Source: an uncultured Rhodospirillaceae bacterium
GTDB lineage: Bacteria > Pseudomonadota > Alphaproteobacteria > Rhodospirillales > UBA2165
DNA: 10,696 nt
Direction of reading: 5' to 3'
NCBI GenBank assembly: GCA_913041095.1
Contig: CAJWIB010000063.1
Span: forward strand, 1 to 10,696
The position numbers and the translations under genes are program-made. Under the pieces are notes generated by a model. The model was not told the DNA's origin and searched no databases. It worked only from the letters and a program-made list of their open reading frames with translations. Position 1 is the first letter of the stretch, and each line of letters opens with the position of its first letter. Positions 1-7,054 of this stretch are shown one piece after another.

Positions 1-160
1 TCCTACCATTCATCGCATGTTGCAGCATCTTCCGGACCTTTCATATCCGTTAAAATGATTACCAGCATCACCTAAACAGGAAATGAGGCAACACTACGTA
101 AATTCTATGGCGGAAAAACTTAATAAAGTGTTGAATCTGCAGGAAGTAATTAAATTAATA
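1..160. other. Left flank, no identifiable gene
   Basis: No reading frame on either strand can be assigned. On the plus strand, frame 2 reads PTIHRMLQHL then stops at 56-58. It stays open afterwards to the edge of the insertion sequence, which could be a very short degraded coding remnant. On the minus strand a short stretch reads MLVIILTDMKGPED before a stop near the window edge. Neither is long enough to name. The segment is AT-rich close to the insertion sequence end. Confidence 0.5.
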
Positions 161-178
161 GGGCTGACCCAGCTAACT
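161..178 (+). repeat. IS1595-family terminal inverted repeat (transposase 3' side)
   Basis: The sequence GGGCTGACCCAGCTAAC reads inward from the outer edge of the element. It matches the end at 10513-10530 (GGGGCTGACCCATCTAAC) at all but one or two positions. It lies just past the ancestral stop codon of the transposase relic at 177-179, where a terminal repeat is expected. Base 160 is A where the other end has an extra G, so the exact outer edge is uncertain by one base. Confidence 0.75.
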
Positions 179-479
179 AGTTCAAATATAGTTTAACCCA
201 CTATTTTATTTATCTTAATTGCGCTTGCGGTTTGGGGTTGTTAAATCACCACTCACATTCCTTTAAAAATAGCCCAAAATGCTGTCTGGGAACACCATTA
301 AACTTGCGCATGTTACGCTTGGCCTGATTCCAAAAATTCTCTATTCCGTTGATATGATTTTTCTTGTCTGCAAATAGCTTGGAATGGTTGATGCGGAAGA
401 GCTTGAAGTCTGAGACATTCAGCACGTTATAGCCCCGCCAACTATCGGAATAAATAATACTGTCCGATGGCCACCGCAA
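177..479 (-). pseudogene. IS1595-family transposase, C-terminal fragment with three stop codons
   Basis: The readable part matches the C-terminal catalytic region of IS1595-family transposases. It has YSDSWRGYNVL (containing a catalytic Asp), RINHSKLFADKKNHINGIE, NFWNQAKRNMRKFNGVP (the Asn/Lys region of the DDNK-type active site) and FLKECEW. After ECEW the frame is broken by TGA at 246-248, TAA at 210-212 and TAG at 201-203. Recognisable family sequence continues between and beyond them (FNNPKPQAQLR, then WVKLYLN) to what was probably the original stop at 177-179. Upstream of about residue DSII the similarity ends, so roughly the first half of the protein is gone. The frame has no native start; a TTG at 477-479 is only the first codon of the readable part. 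The family call is firm and the gene is certainly dead. Confidence 0.85.
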
Positions 480-496
480 AATCCTGCGCCAGCTTC

Positions 497-928
497 CTAA
501 ATCAAACCAAGTTCTCTAAGTTCCGCCTTCATTTCAGGGGGCATGTCGGCAGCAACTGCTGAAACTGCACCTGCCGGCAGATCAATCGGTGCATCTTCAG
601 GTTTAAGATAACGCCAGCCCTGAAAGGCTTTTTGCCGCCGGGGCTCAAGCAGAGTATGGTGCGGTTCTAGTTCAATCGCGCAAAATTTGCGCCCTTCATC
701 GTTGGTCCCCTGCTCTATCCCAATTATTTTCTGACGAACTCGGATCAGGTGTTTAACCACCCAATAAATTGAACCGCCATCGATCAATTTATCGGTTTGG
801 CGCGGGACATTACGGGTATAGGTGAAAAGACGTTTTCCCTTGGTTGACGCCATGCGTTCGGCTTGAATTTCTGAAAGGTGGGCAATGCTCTCGATACGCA
901 CGGCCATACGTAAAAGGTGAACGGTCAT
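497..928 (-). CDS. DUF1489 family protein
   Basis: A 143-residue soluble protein of the DUF1489 family (COG5458-type), found mostly in Alphaproteobacteria and without an established biochemical function. Family hallmarks are visible: MTVHL at the N-terminus, IDGGSIYWVVK at residues 49-59, and FQGWRYLKPEDAP at 102-114. Length is normal for the family and there is no signal peptide or membrane segment. The ATG at 926-928 is chosen because the MTVHL start is typical of the family; the Shine-Dalgarno sequence ahead of it is weak. The stop codon lies about 17 bases from the insertion sequence relic, so the gene escaped damage narrowly. It sits downstream of the decayed hydratase gene on the same strand, about 80 bases away, and may have its own promoter. 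Family assignment is strong; the role is unknown. Confidence 0.88.
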   Translation of the reverse strand: MTVHLLRMAVRIESIAHLSEIQAERMASTKGKRLFTYTRNVPRQTDKLIDGGSIYWVVKHLIRVRQKIIGIEQGTNDEGRKFCAIELEPHHTLLEPRRQKAFQGWRYLKPEDAPIDLPAGAVSAVAADMPPEMKAELRELGLI

Positions 929-1007
929 TGATGTCGTATTCCGGGATATTGTTTTATTAGAGTGAGTTTAACACCTAGCACTCAGATGCGGCAGTGTCTA
1001 ATCCGTA

Positions 1008-1642
1008 TTAATCTATATTAGTTTTCGCGGAATGTCGCGCATTGCGTAAAATAACATCAACCACAGGCACAGCGGCGTCATCTAGCCCGTCAATAGGATA
1101 AATTTCATGGATCAATCCGAAGTGCTTTGCTTCATACACATCAAATGTCTCCGCTTTCTGCGTATAGCGCCGAACCTGGCGCACACCAATGGCGCTGATA
1201 ACTTACGACAATATCAGTGCTGACGTTATGCCAATGCGCACTTCGGAAATGGCAAAGCGGGCATCTTCCGAAGCAATGGCGATATCGCATCCGGCGACGT
1301 AACCGATAACATCACCAAAACAGGTATTTTGCACTAAGGCGATAGTCGATATTGGCAATGAAAACAGTCTTCGCACAGCCCCCGCACCTAAATCAGCAAC
1401 GCGTTTTTTCTCAGCCTCACCGGTGACCGCCAGATCTTTAAACCAGTTTATATCGGCCCCGGTAGAAAAATGTTTTCCAGTTCCCCATAAGATCACGGCG
1501 CGAATATTTTCGTTCGCTTCAGTCTCTCCCAAAATCGTCTCTAAACTGGTGAGCAGTTCCTCATTATATCCGTTGAAAACAGCCGGCGATTGAGCATAAT
1601 ATTCGCAATTCCGTTATTATTTATTTCTTTTAAAACAACAGA
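1008..1642 (-). pseudogene. Enoyl-CoA hydratase/isomerase (crotonase family), multiply disrupted
   Basis: Reads as a crotonase-fold enoyl-CoA hydratase resembling methylglutaconyl-CoA hydratases. In order it shows NNGIANIMLNR, then FNGYNEELL, GKHFSTGADINWF (first oxyanion-hole region), CDIAIASEDARFAISEVRIG (second conserved region), then AIGVRQVRRYTQKAETFD and EAKHFGLIHEI. At least three lesions are visible. A small deletion with a frame change near 1583-1588 removes the usual PEK/R-N residues. An in-frame TAA at about 1200-1205 replaces what is normally a Tyr in the family's ISPYVI segment. The frame then ends at 1008-1010, some 30-40 residues short of the usual length near 260. No start codon is found: the N-terminal frame opens right after a TAA at 1643-1645. 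The oxyanion-hole glycines (usually FGGG) read FGDVIG, so key residues have also drifted. It follows the isomerase gene and was probably the last member of the catabolic operon. Confidence 0.85.
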
Positions 1643-1676
1643 TTATGATATTTAGCTAACCTTATATATTAATTTA

Positions 1677-2275
1677 CTAACAGCCTTTTTTAAGCCATAA
1701 ATCCATCATCTCGAGACAGTCACTGCCCCAGAAAGGCTCGCTGCCAATAAAGAAAAATGGTGAGCCACAAACATTCCGCTCAATCGCGTCTGCGGTAACG
1801 TCTTTGAGCTTTTGTTTGTAGTTTTCGTCCCCCATAGCGGCCAAACTATCAGTTTTAGCAAATCTCAATTCAGCCGCCATACCGGCGATAACTTCCTTCG
1901 ACCGGATATCAATACCTTTGGCAAAATATTCCTGATAAGCGGCCAGTGCAAATTTATTCGCGAGCTCGATATCTTGATCATCAATCCAGTAAAAAACTCG
2001 CCCGGCTGTCTTGGTGGCGATCGAAAATTTTTCCGGCAGCGTCCATTGGACATCGCAAAGCCGGTCTATCCGCGCTAGATTATAGCTTGAATAGTCCCAT
2101 TTTAGGGCTTGCTCCTTCAGTGGTCGTGGCCGTTCACCTGAAACATCGCACCTAATAAAAACGACCGCCAGATCACTTCTCTGTCATGCTTATCCCCAAG
2201 TTCTTCGATGCGATGGGTCGCAACGTAAGCGTAGGGTGAGAAGGAATCAAATAGAAACTCAATTGGATCAGCCAT
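1677..2275 (-). pseudogene. 2-hydroxychromene-2-carboxylate isomerase-like (DsbA family), single frameshift
   Basis: The family is a glutathione-dependent, thioredoxin-fold isomerase group (Pfam DSBA) that includes NahD of naphthalene degradation. The first frame, from ATG at 2273-2275, gives MADPIEFLFDSFSPYAYVA (the SPY motif holds the likely catalytic Ser) and runs about 52 residues to a TGA at 2117-2119. From about 2121 the next frame carries on without a gap (LKEQALKWDYSSYNLARIDR onward) to the normal C-terminus, with GSPFFFIGSEPFWGSD and a stop at 1677. Joined, the two parts give about 199 residues, the usual family length. One missing base near 2120-2122 explains everything, so this is either a recent mutation or a sequencing error. 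The start has a good Shine-Dalgarno (TAGGAG) overlapping the stop codon of the dehydrogenase gene, which indicates translational coupling. The true substrate is unknown; many homologues have no proven link to aromatic degradation. Confidence 0.85.
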
Positions 2276-2289
2276 TTTCCAGAATTCTC

Positions 2290-2973
2290 CTACCAATCAA
2301 TCGATGAACCGTCATAGCTAATATTTCTGCCGGTATCGGCAGTCGTTAAATTGTCTATGACAGAACGCATACCTGCAACACTTTCAACCGGGTCGACGGC
2401 CGCATTGGGACCCCCCATATCCGTTTGTGCCCAGCCCGGATGCAGCACCACAGTCGTTATGCCCCGTCCTACTAAATCAACTGACATTGACTTATTTATG
2501 GCGTTGAGCGCCGCTTTGGTTGACCGGTAAGTATATTGCTGGCCCTCATCGTTTTCACCAATACTGCCAAGACGGCTGGAAATCGAGACGATGAGTTTCT
2601 TATCTGAATTTGCCACCTGTTCAACAAAACATTCAGCCATTTTAAGCGGTGCCTGGGTATTGACCCGAAAAACGTCAAACCAATCCTCATAATCGGTCTC
2701 ACCGAAGGCGACTGCGCGTGAACCGTAAAGCCCAGCATTGTTTAGCAATAGATCGATCTTCTCGGCACGTAATATTCGGGAAACGGTTTCGATTGCCAGA
2801 TAATCTGTTACATCCAAGGGCAGCACTTGAATTTCACCAGCTATGGTATTTAACTCCGTCGCGTTTTGTGGATCGCGGCAGGTTGCAAGAACTTTCCAGC
2901 CAGCAGCTGCATATTGACGGGTAAATTCAAGCCCCAGCCCCCGATTAGCCCCGGTTATTAAAACTGTAGACAT
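2290..2973 (-). CDS. Short-chain dehydrogenase/reductase (SDR)
   Basis: A 227-residue cytoplasmic NAD(P)-dependent oxidoreductase with a Rossmann fold. Visible motifs are the cofactor-binding TGANRGLG at residues 7-14, NNAG at 78-81, a Ser-rich ISS near 131-133 supplying the catalytic Ser, and the catalytic YRSTK (Tyr149, Lys153), followed by HPGWAQTDMGG at 178-188. That last segment and the short length fit the C-factor-like (CsgA-type) or sniffer-like SDR branch. All catalytic residues are present. The ATG at 2971-2973 has AGGGA about nine bases upstream and starts 11 bases after the thiolase stop, so the two are almost certainly cotranscribed. The substrate cannot be told from sequence. 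By context it could reduce or oxidise a hydroxyacyl or keto compound in the same pathway as the thiolase, but that is inference. Confidence 0.9.
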   Translation of the reverse strand: MSTVLITGANRGLGLEFTRQYAAAGWKVLATCRDPQNATELNTIAGEIQVLPLDVTDYLAIETVSRILRAEKIDLLLNNAGLYGSRAVAFGETDYEDWFDVFRVNTQAPLKMAECFVEQVANSDKKLIVSISSRLGSIGENDEGQQYTYRSTKAALNAINKSMSVDLVGRGITTVVLHPGWAQTDMGGPNAAVDPVESVAGMRSVIDNLTTADTGRNISYDGSSIDW

Positions 2974-2984
2974 ATTTCCCTAAA

Positions 2985-4172
2985 TTAATTCACCCGCTCA
3001 ATGGCAATCGCCGTGCCTTCACCGCCACCAATACAAAGCGACGCAACACCTTTGGTCTTATCGTATTTTTCCAATGCATTCAAAAGTGTCACGATAATAC
3101 GTGCACCGGACGCACCTACCGGATGACCCAACGAGCAGGCACCACCATGAACATTTACTTTGTCGTGGGAAATACCCAAATCCTGCATGGCAGCCATGGT
3201 AACTACCGCAAAGGCTTCATTGATTTCGTAAAAGTCAACGTCATCCTTGTCCCAGCCGGTTTTCTCGAGAACTTTTTTAATCGCTCCGATTGGCGCGGTC
3301 GTAAACCATTCCGGTTCCTGTGCATGAGTGGTATGAGCAAGAATGACTGCAAGCGGTTTTAAGCCACGCTTTTCAGATTCCGATTGCCGCATCAGTATAA
3401 GCGCTGCCGCACCATCTGAAATTGAACTTGAATTTGCTGCCGTTACAGTACCATCCTTGGCAAAAGCCGGACGCAAATTAGGAATTTTCTCCGGTATCGC
3501 GTTACCCGGCTGTTCATCGATTTCAACCACCGTTTCACCATTCCGGGATTTTACCGTCACCGGGACAATTTCTTTGGCAAAAGTTCCATCTTCCGTGGCC
3601 TTGCGGGCGCGTTCCAGCGAAGTAATAGCAAAGGCGTCCTGAGATTCTCGGGTAAACTGATAGCTTTGAGCTGTCGCTTCGGCATAAGCTCCCATCAATT
3701 TTCCCGACTCATAAGCATCTTCCAGCCCGTCTAAAAACATATGATCTTTGACTTCGCCGTGGCCCATCCGCATACCGGTTCGGGCATCCGGCAGGATATA
3801 AGGAGCATTGCTCATGCTTTCCATGCCGCCGGCAACCATCACATCATGCGAACCGGCGAGAATATTATCGTGCGCGAACATAGTCGCTTTCATGCCGGAG
3901 CCGCACATTTTATTGATAGTAGTCGCGCCTATATCTTTGGGTACGCCGGCGCCAATCGCAGCTTGCCGAGCAGGTGCCTGCCCTTGACCGGCAGGTAAAA
4001 CAACGCCCATGACAACGTCATCGACATCTTTAGCTTTAATGCCGGCGCGGTTAATCGCCTCGGCGATAGCGGCGGCACCCAATTCAGGAGCGGAAACAGT
4101 ACCAAAATCACCGCCGAGTCCTCCCATCGGAGTACGAGCGGCACCAACAATTACAACAGGATCTGAGATCAT
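2985..4172 (-). CDS. Acetyl-CoA C-acyltransferase (thiolase)
   Basis: A 395-residue thiolase, full length for the family, that condenses or cleaves acyl-CoA with CoA in the cytoplasm. Motifs in order are the N-terminal VVIVGAARTPMG, the acyl-accepting Cys90 in NKMCGSGMK, NEAF at 318-321, the catalytic His350 in GGACSLGHPVGASGAR, and the proton-relay Cys380 in LCIGGGEGTA. All catalytic residues are intact. The sequence resembles the acetyl-CoA acetyltransferases of Alphaproteobacteria and mitochondria (biosynthetic or ketolytic type) more than FadA of long-chain beta-oxidation, so acetoacetyl-CoA or branched short-chain substrates are likely. The ATG at 4170-4172 is preceded by AAAGAGA about ten bases upstream. 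It is the first gene of the presumed catabolic operon with the SDR, the isomerase and the hydratase, of which the last two are broken. Confidence 0.95.
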   Translation of the reverse strand: MISDPVVIVGAARTPMGGLGGDFGTVSAPELGAAAIAEAINRAGIKAKDVDDVVMGVVLPAGQGQAPARQAAIGAGVPKDIGATTINKMCGSGMKATMFAHDNILAGSHDVMVAGGMESMSNAPYILPDARTGMRMGHGEVKDHMFLDGLEDAYESGKLMGAYAEATAQSYQFTRESQDAFAITSLERARKATEDGTFAKEIVPVTVKSRNGETVVEIDEQPGNAIPEKIPNLRPAFAKDGTVTAANSSSISDGAAALILMRQSESEKRGLKPLAVILAHTTHAQEPEWFTTAPIGAIKKVLEKTGWDKDDVDFYEINEAFAVVTMAAMQDLGISHDKVNVHGGACSLGHPVGASGARIIVTLLNALEKYDKTKGVASLCIGGGEGTAIAIERVN

Positions 4173-4193
4173 TTTTGAATCTCTTTTCGATTA

Positions 4194-4223
4194 ATTAAAG
4201 TTTGTGGTGATTGTAGCGTTCAA
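4194..4223 (-). promoter_or_regulatory. Candidate sigma-70-type promoter for the thiolase operon
   Basis: On the minus strand TTGAAC (4218-4223) and TTTAAT (4194-4199) are separated by 18 bases, in the only intergenic space upstream of the thiolase. The -10 match is good (one mismatch to TATAAT) and the -35 match is moderate (four of six). This would leave a leader of roughly 15-20 bases containing the ribosome binding site. It was found by eye in an AT-rich segment, so chance is a real alternative. Confidence 0.3.
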
Positions 4224-4255
4224 TTTGTTTGGCACCAGAACAAATGTTAGGTTGA

Positions 4256-4573
4256 CTAGAATAATTGGTATAAAAAGTATATCGTCGAAAGTCCGATAAT
4301 ACCGCGAGCCAGATAGCCCCAACCGCGCCAATCTGCATTAAATGCACAGCGCCAAACACCAACGGCCGAATAAACTGCGTAGCTAGCCAAAATTATAACA
4401 CCGGGAATTTCGGGCATAATACCGAATTCGATGAGATTTAGCACCAGCGTCCAAAATAGCCAGCCACCAACCACACCCATCAGCCAATAGGATTGCCAAA
4501 GGCGCGCCTGCCCTTGCCAATGGCGGAAGATGAGGTGGCGGCGCTTTATTGCTATTTCCGGTTTGGCGTCCAT
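4256..4573 (-). CDS. Small multi-spanning membrane protein, function unknown
   Basis: A 105-residue protein with a basic, soluble N-terminus (about residues 1-26, KRRHLIFRH) and three probable membrane helices: about 28-50 (SYWLMGVVGGWLFW...), 56-78 (IPGVIILASYAVYSAVGVW) and 87-105. The VGVWRCA segment after the second helix resembles the VGIWRSA motif seen in many small uncharacterised inner-membrane proteins, but I cannot name a family. The ATG at 4571-4573 has AAAGG about eight bases upstream, which supports the start. It ends about 80 bases ahead of the thiolase on the same strand, and that gap holds a candidate promoter, so it need not belong to the operon. Coding potential is supported by regular hydrophobic segments and the ribosome binding site. 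No function can be assigned. Confidence 0.65.
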   Translation of the reverse strand: MDAKPEIAIKRRHLIFRHWQGQARLWQSYWLMGVVGGWLFWTLVLNLIEFGIMPEIPGVIILASYAVYSAVGVWRCAFNADWRGWGYLARGIIGLSTIYFLYQLF

Positions 4574-4618
4574 CCGGAACCTTTACACCAGAAAACCAGA
4601 AAGGTCATGACTTAGGAG

Positions 4619-4979
4619 GTGTCAGTTCCAGCATCCTTGCAGAATCTAACCACAGTGACCCAAAAAGCGTCGTCAAGCAGAGCCCAGAGCTTCAAAATTG
4701 GTCAGGAAGTCGGCCGGCCGTTCAACAACTCGGTGAACGCCATGGCGGATATGGCGTTACAGATGAAGACTATTCCACCTTCGCCCGAGCTCTCCTATGG
4801 ACGTTAGAGTAAAGTACTGCCATCGGTGAAGTCTCCTCCAATATTGATGGCGTCACCAAAGCGTCCTCTGAAACCGGTCAGTCTACAATCGATTGGATGT
4901 CGCACGGGAACTTTCCCAACTGTCGGAAAGTCTTGGGGCTCAGGTTGACGGTTTCCTCACCGAAATTCGTCAAATGTAA
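4619..4979 (+). pseudogene. Methyl-accepting chemotaxis protein, degraded C-terminal remnant
   Basis: The last part is clear. From 4813 one frame reads AIGEVSSNIDGVTKASSETG, a standard chemotaxis-receptor adaptation segment. After a frame change near 4891-4896 the next frame reads DVARELSQLSESLG followed by AQVDGFLTEIRQM and a TAA at 4977-4979, the typical C-terminal end of alphaproteobacterial receptors. Upstream, 4619-4807 reads VTQKASSS, IGQEVGRPFNNSVNAMAD, which resembles the segment just after the HAMP region, and it ends in stop codons around 4805-4812. The long coiled-coil hairpin tip that contacts CheA/CheW, normally between these two parts, is absent, as are the sensor and membrane regions. 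This points to an internal deletion plus frameshifts. The C-terminal part is confident; the upstream part is a weaker match. Confidence 0.7.
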
Positions 4980-5008
4980 TATATTTCCTGTTAACTCGCA
5001 TCGTTACG

Positions 5009-5035
5009 GTTGGCCTTTCTTGGCCGCCCTTTTTT
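5009..5035 (+). terminator. Possible intrinsic terminator after the chemotaxis receptor remnant
   Basis: GGTTGGCC and GGCCGCC flank a short TTTCTT loop and can form an imperfect stem (a four-pair GGCC core, a wobble, a mismatch and two further G-C pairs). A run of six T follows at 5030-5035. It lies about 30 bases after the receptor stop codon, where a terminator for that gene would be expected, and ahead of the phosphatase gene. The stem is short, so it may be weak or partly decayed. Confidence 0.4.
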
Positions 5036-5103
5036 GTTTAGCACAAATTTTGATGTTTCGCTCACTCCCGTTCCAGGCTAACCTGAATTCAAATCAAAGA
5101 AAC

Positions 5104-6258
5104 ATGAAAAAAACGAGCCTCACAGTGAGCAATAATAACGACAAAAAAGAAAGTTTCAGGGACGGTAATTCCAAAGCGCCGAAGCGTAAACGTGGTAAAT
5201 ACGGTTTCATCCGCAAGCGTAAGCCTCGCATGTATAGCGCCCTAGATCTCGGCACCAACAATTGCCGCCTGCTGATCGCCCACCCGATTGGACAAGGCTT
5301 TCGTGTCGCAACCTCCTTTTCCAGCATTGTGCGATTGGGTGAAGGGCTTACCGAGAGTGGCCGTCTGGCTGATGATGCGATGGACCGAACGATTTCCGCA
5401 CTTTCAATTTGTGCCGATAAGCTAAAGTTGTTTGACGTTGCGCAATCTCGTAATATTGCCACTGAAGCCTGTCGCCGGGCGGCCAACTGTGACGACTTTC
5501 TGGCTCGCGTCGCCCAAGAAACCCATCTCAATTTTGAAACCATTTCAAGCGACGAAGAGGCTCGCCTGGCGCTGAAAGGCTGCCAGAGCCTGCTCAATGC
5601 CACAATTCCCTTTGCGCTGGTTTTTGATATTGGCGGTGGCAGTACGGAAATCGTTTGGGCCAAGCAAAAGCCAGAAAAAGAAGAGTCAGAATTCGCCAAT
5701 TTTAAAATTTTGGATGTTTTATCCCTGCCGCTGGGTGTTGTCACGCTGGCTGAGGAATGCGGTATCTATGAGATAAACTACGATTGTTATCAAAAAATGG
5801 TGCGGGATATTGCCGAACAACTTCCGGCGTTTTGCGAACGCAATAATATCAAGCAGGAAGTTACCGCCAACAATGTTCAAATGTTAGGCACATCAGGAAC
5901 GGTTACAACTTTGGGCGCGGTGCATTTGGGGTTAGATCAATATAATAGGTTATTGATCGATGGCCTCGACCTTACCTTCAATGATCTCAACAATGCTACT
6001 AACAAATTGACCAAACTCGATTATGACGGACGCTCTGAAATACCCTGCATTGGTAATGAACGGGCCGAACTGGTTATTCCCGGCTGCGCAATTTTGGAAG
6101 CCATTTGCCAGACTTGGCCAGTTGGCCAGCTACGGGTTGCCGATCGGGGTTTGCGTGAAGGTATGCTGCTCGAGTTGATGATCAATAATGGTGTGCCGGT
6201 GTTAGGTAATCCAGCCGCCAATTATCAACACAACGCAGAAATCAGGCCAGCTCAGTGA
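5104..6258 (+). CDS. Ppx/GppA family phosphatase (exopolyphosphatase / pppGpp phosphatase)
   Basis: From ATG 5104 it encodes 384 residues of the ASKHA-fold Ppx/GppA family, which hydrolyses terminal phosphates of polyphosphate or of pppGpp. Motifs are ALDLGTNNCRLLIA (phosphate loop 1, about residues 46-59), TEACRRAAN (120-128), the catalytic Glu region SSDEEARLAL (148-157), VFDIGGGSTEIVWA (phosphate loop 2, 173-186), LGTSGTVTTL (261-270) and ADRGLREGMLLELM (346-359). The N-terminal 43 residues are very basic and not conserved. The frame is open upstream to 4897, but that stretch is out-of-frame receptor remnant and terminator, so a start at 5104 is preferred; ATG 5053 and ATG 5230 are alternatives. 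No strong ribosome binding site is visible. The length matches the short alphaproteobacterial form, which lacks the C-terminal HD-type domain of E. coli Ppx. Its stop overlaps the rlmE start, so the two are coupled. Polyphosphate versus pppGpp preference cannot be decided. Confidence 0.93.
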   Translation: MKKTSLTVSNNNDKKESFRDGNSKAPKRKRGKYGFIRKRKPRMYSALDLGTNNCRLLIAHPIGQGFRVATSFSSIVRLGEGLTESGRLADDAMDRTISALSICADKLKLFDVAQSRNIATEACRRAANCDDFLARVAQETHLNFETISSDEEARLALKGCQSLLNATIPFALVFDIGGGSTEIVWAKQKPEKEESEFANFKILDVLSLPLGVVTLAEECGIYEINYDCYQKMVRDIAEQLPAFCERNNIKQEVTANNVQMLGTSGTVTTLGAVHLGLDQYNRLLIDGLDLTFNDLNNATNKLTKLDYDGRSEIPCIGNERAELVIPGCAILEAICQTWPVGQLRVADRGLREGMLLELMINNGVPVLGNPAANYQHNAEIRPAQ

Positions 6259-7004
6259 GCAAAAAGCCTGGAGGCACGAATCCCAGAGCAAAAAAGCAGT
6301 CTTCCGGCAATAAATCAGGCCGGGGCGGGCGTGACCTTAAAGTTCGAGTCAAAACCGCAAAGGGACGTAAAGGTTCGTCAACACGCTGGCTCCAGCGGCA
6401 ATTAAATGATCCTTATGTAGCCGCCGCGAAGCGTGCCGGATTGCGATCGCGGGCGGCTTTCAAACTTGAAGAGCTTGACGATAAATTTAAATTCCTCAAA
6501 CCTAATATGCGTATCATTGAGTTGGGAGCCGCACCCGGCGGCTGGACCCAAGTCCTGGTGAGCCGAGTCGGCACAGAAAAGCCGGACTCGAAAGCCAAGA
6601 TCATCGCCATTGATTTAACCGAAATGGACTCGTTGCCGGGCGCCAAAGTCGTACTGCTGGATTTTATGGACGACGAAGCGCCGGAAATTATAAAAAAAAC
6701 TTTAGGTGGTCCGGCTGATGCCGTGCTTAGCGATATGGCGCCAAAAATCACCGGTCATCCAAAAACCGATCATCTCCGTGTCATGGGCTTGGTCGAAGCC
6801 GCTTATAAATTTGCCACAGAAGTGCTCGCCCCAGGGGGTTGTTTTGTCTCGAAGGTCTTTCAAGGCGGCACGGAACAGACCTTGCTGGCTGACATGAAAC
6901 GCACATTCGCCAAAGTCCACCATGCCAAGCCTCCATCGAGCCGCAACGAGTCGGCGGAAATGTTTGTTGTCGCCCAAAACTATCGCGGTGGAAACACCGA
7001 TTAA
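6255..7004 (+). CDS. rlmE: 23S rRNA (uridine-2'-O-)-methyltransferase RlmE (FtsJ/RrmJ)
   Basis: Encodes a 249-residue SAM-dependent methyltransferase of the RrmJ/FtsJ family, which methylates the 2'-O of U2552 in the A-loop of 23S rRNA during late large-subunit assembly. The catalytic K-D-K-E tetrad is complete: Lys70 (RAAFKLEE), Asp160 (LSDMAPK), Lys200 (FVSKVFQG) and Glu235 (SAEMFVV). The SAM loop is ELGAAPGGWTQ at 89-99. The first 45 or so residues are rich in Lys, Arg and Gly, an RNA-binding-like extension common in alphaproteobacterial versions and absent from E. coli RlmE. The start is GTG at 6255, overlapping the phosphatase stop in a GTGA arrangement, which indicates translational coupling. 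No other in-frame start gives the full domain plus the usual basic tail. Confidence 0.95.
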   Translation: MSKKPGGTNPRAKKQSSGNKSGRGGRDLKVRVKTAKGRKGSSTRWLQRQLNDPYVAAAKRAGLRSRAAFKLEELDDKFKFLKPNMRIIELGAAPGGWTQVLVSRVGTEKPDSKAKIIAIDLTEMDSLPGAKVVLLDFMDDEAPEIIKKTLGGPADAVLSDMAPKITGHPKTDHLRVMGLVEAAYKFATEVLAPGGCFVSKVFQGGTEQTLLADMKRTFAKVHHAKPPSSRNESAEMFVVAQNYRGGNTD

Positions 7005-7054
7005 GCCGACAAACGGTTAGTTTTAATAACTTTTCCAATTCTCCACATAGCGAC

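Larger units (their letters stand above)
161..479 (-). mobile_element. IS1595-family insertion sequence, truncated relic
   Basis: This is one end of an insertion sequence: the terminal repeat at 161-178 and the C-terminal part of its transposase gene on the minus strand. The N-terminal coding region and the other terminal repeat are absent. The element stops being recognisable around 479-490, directly against the stop codon of the DUF1489 gene at 497. It is therefore a fragment that cannot move by itself. I see no clean target-site duplication, because the other end of this copy is missing here. Confidence 0.75.

Noticed and set aside
1..58. IclR-like helix-turn-helix fragment (PTIHRMLQHL)
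   Set aside because: Only about 18 residues before a stop, at the window edge, with no second supporting motif.
4897..5103. N-terminal extension of the phosphatase frame (69 extra residues from 4897)
   Set aside because: The stretch is the out-of-frame end of the chemotaxis receptor plus a candidate terminator, and the family begins near residue 44 of the shorter form. A start at 5104 is more credible.
5094..5744. 216-residue minus-strand open frame opposite the phosphatase gene
   Set aside because: It is rich in Ser, Arg and Leu with no recognisable motif, and it lies fully opposite a strongly conserved gene. It is a shadow of codon bias.
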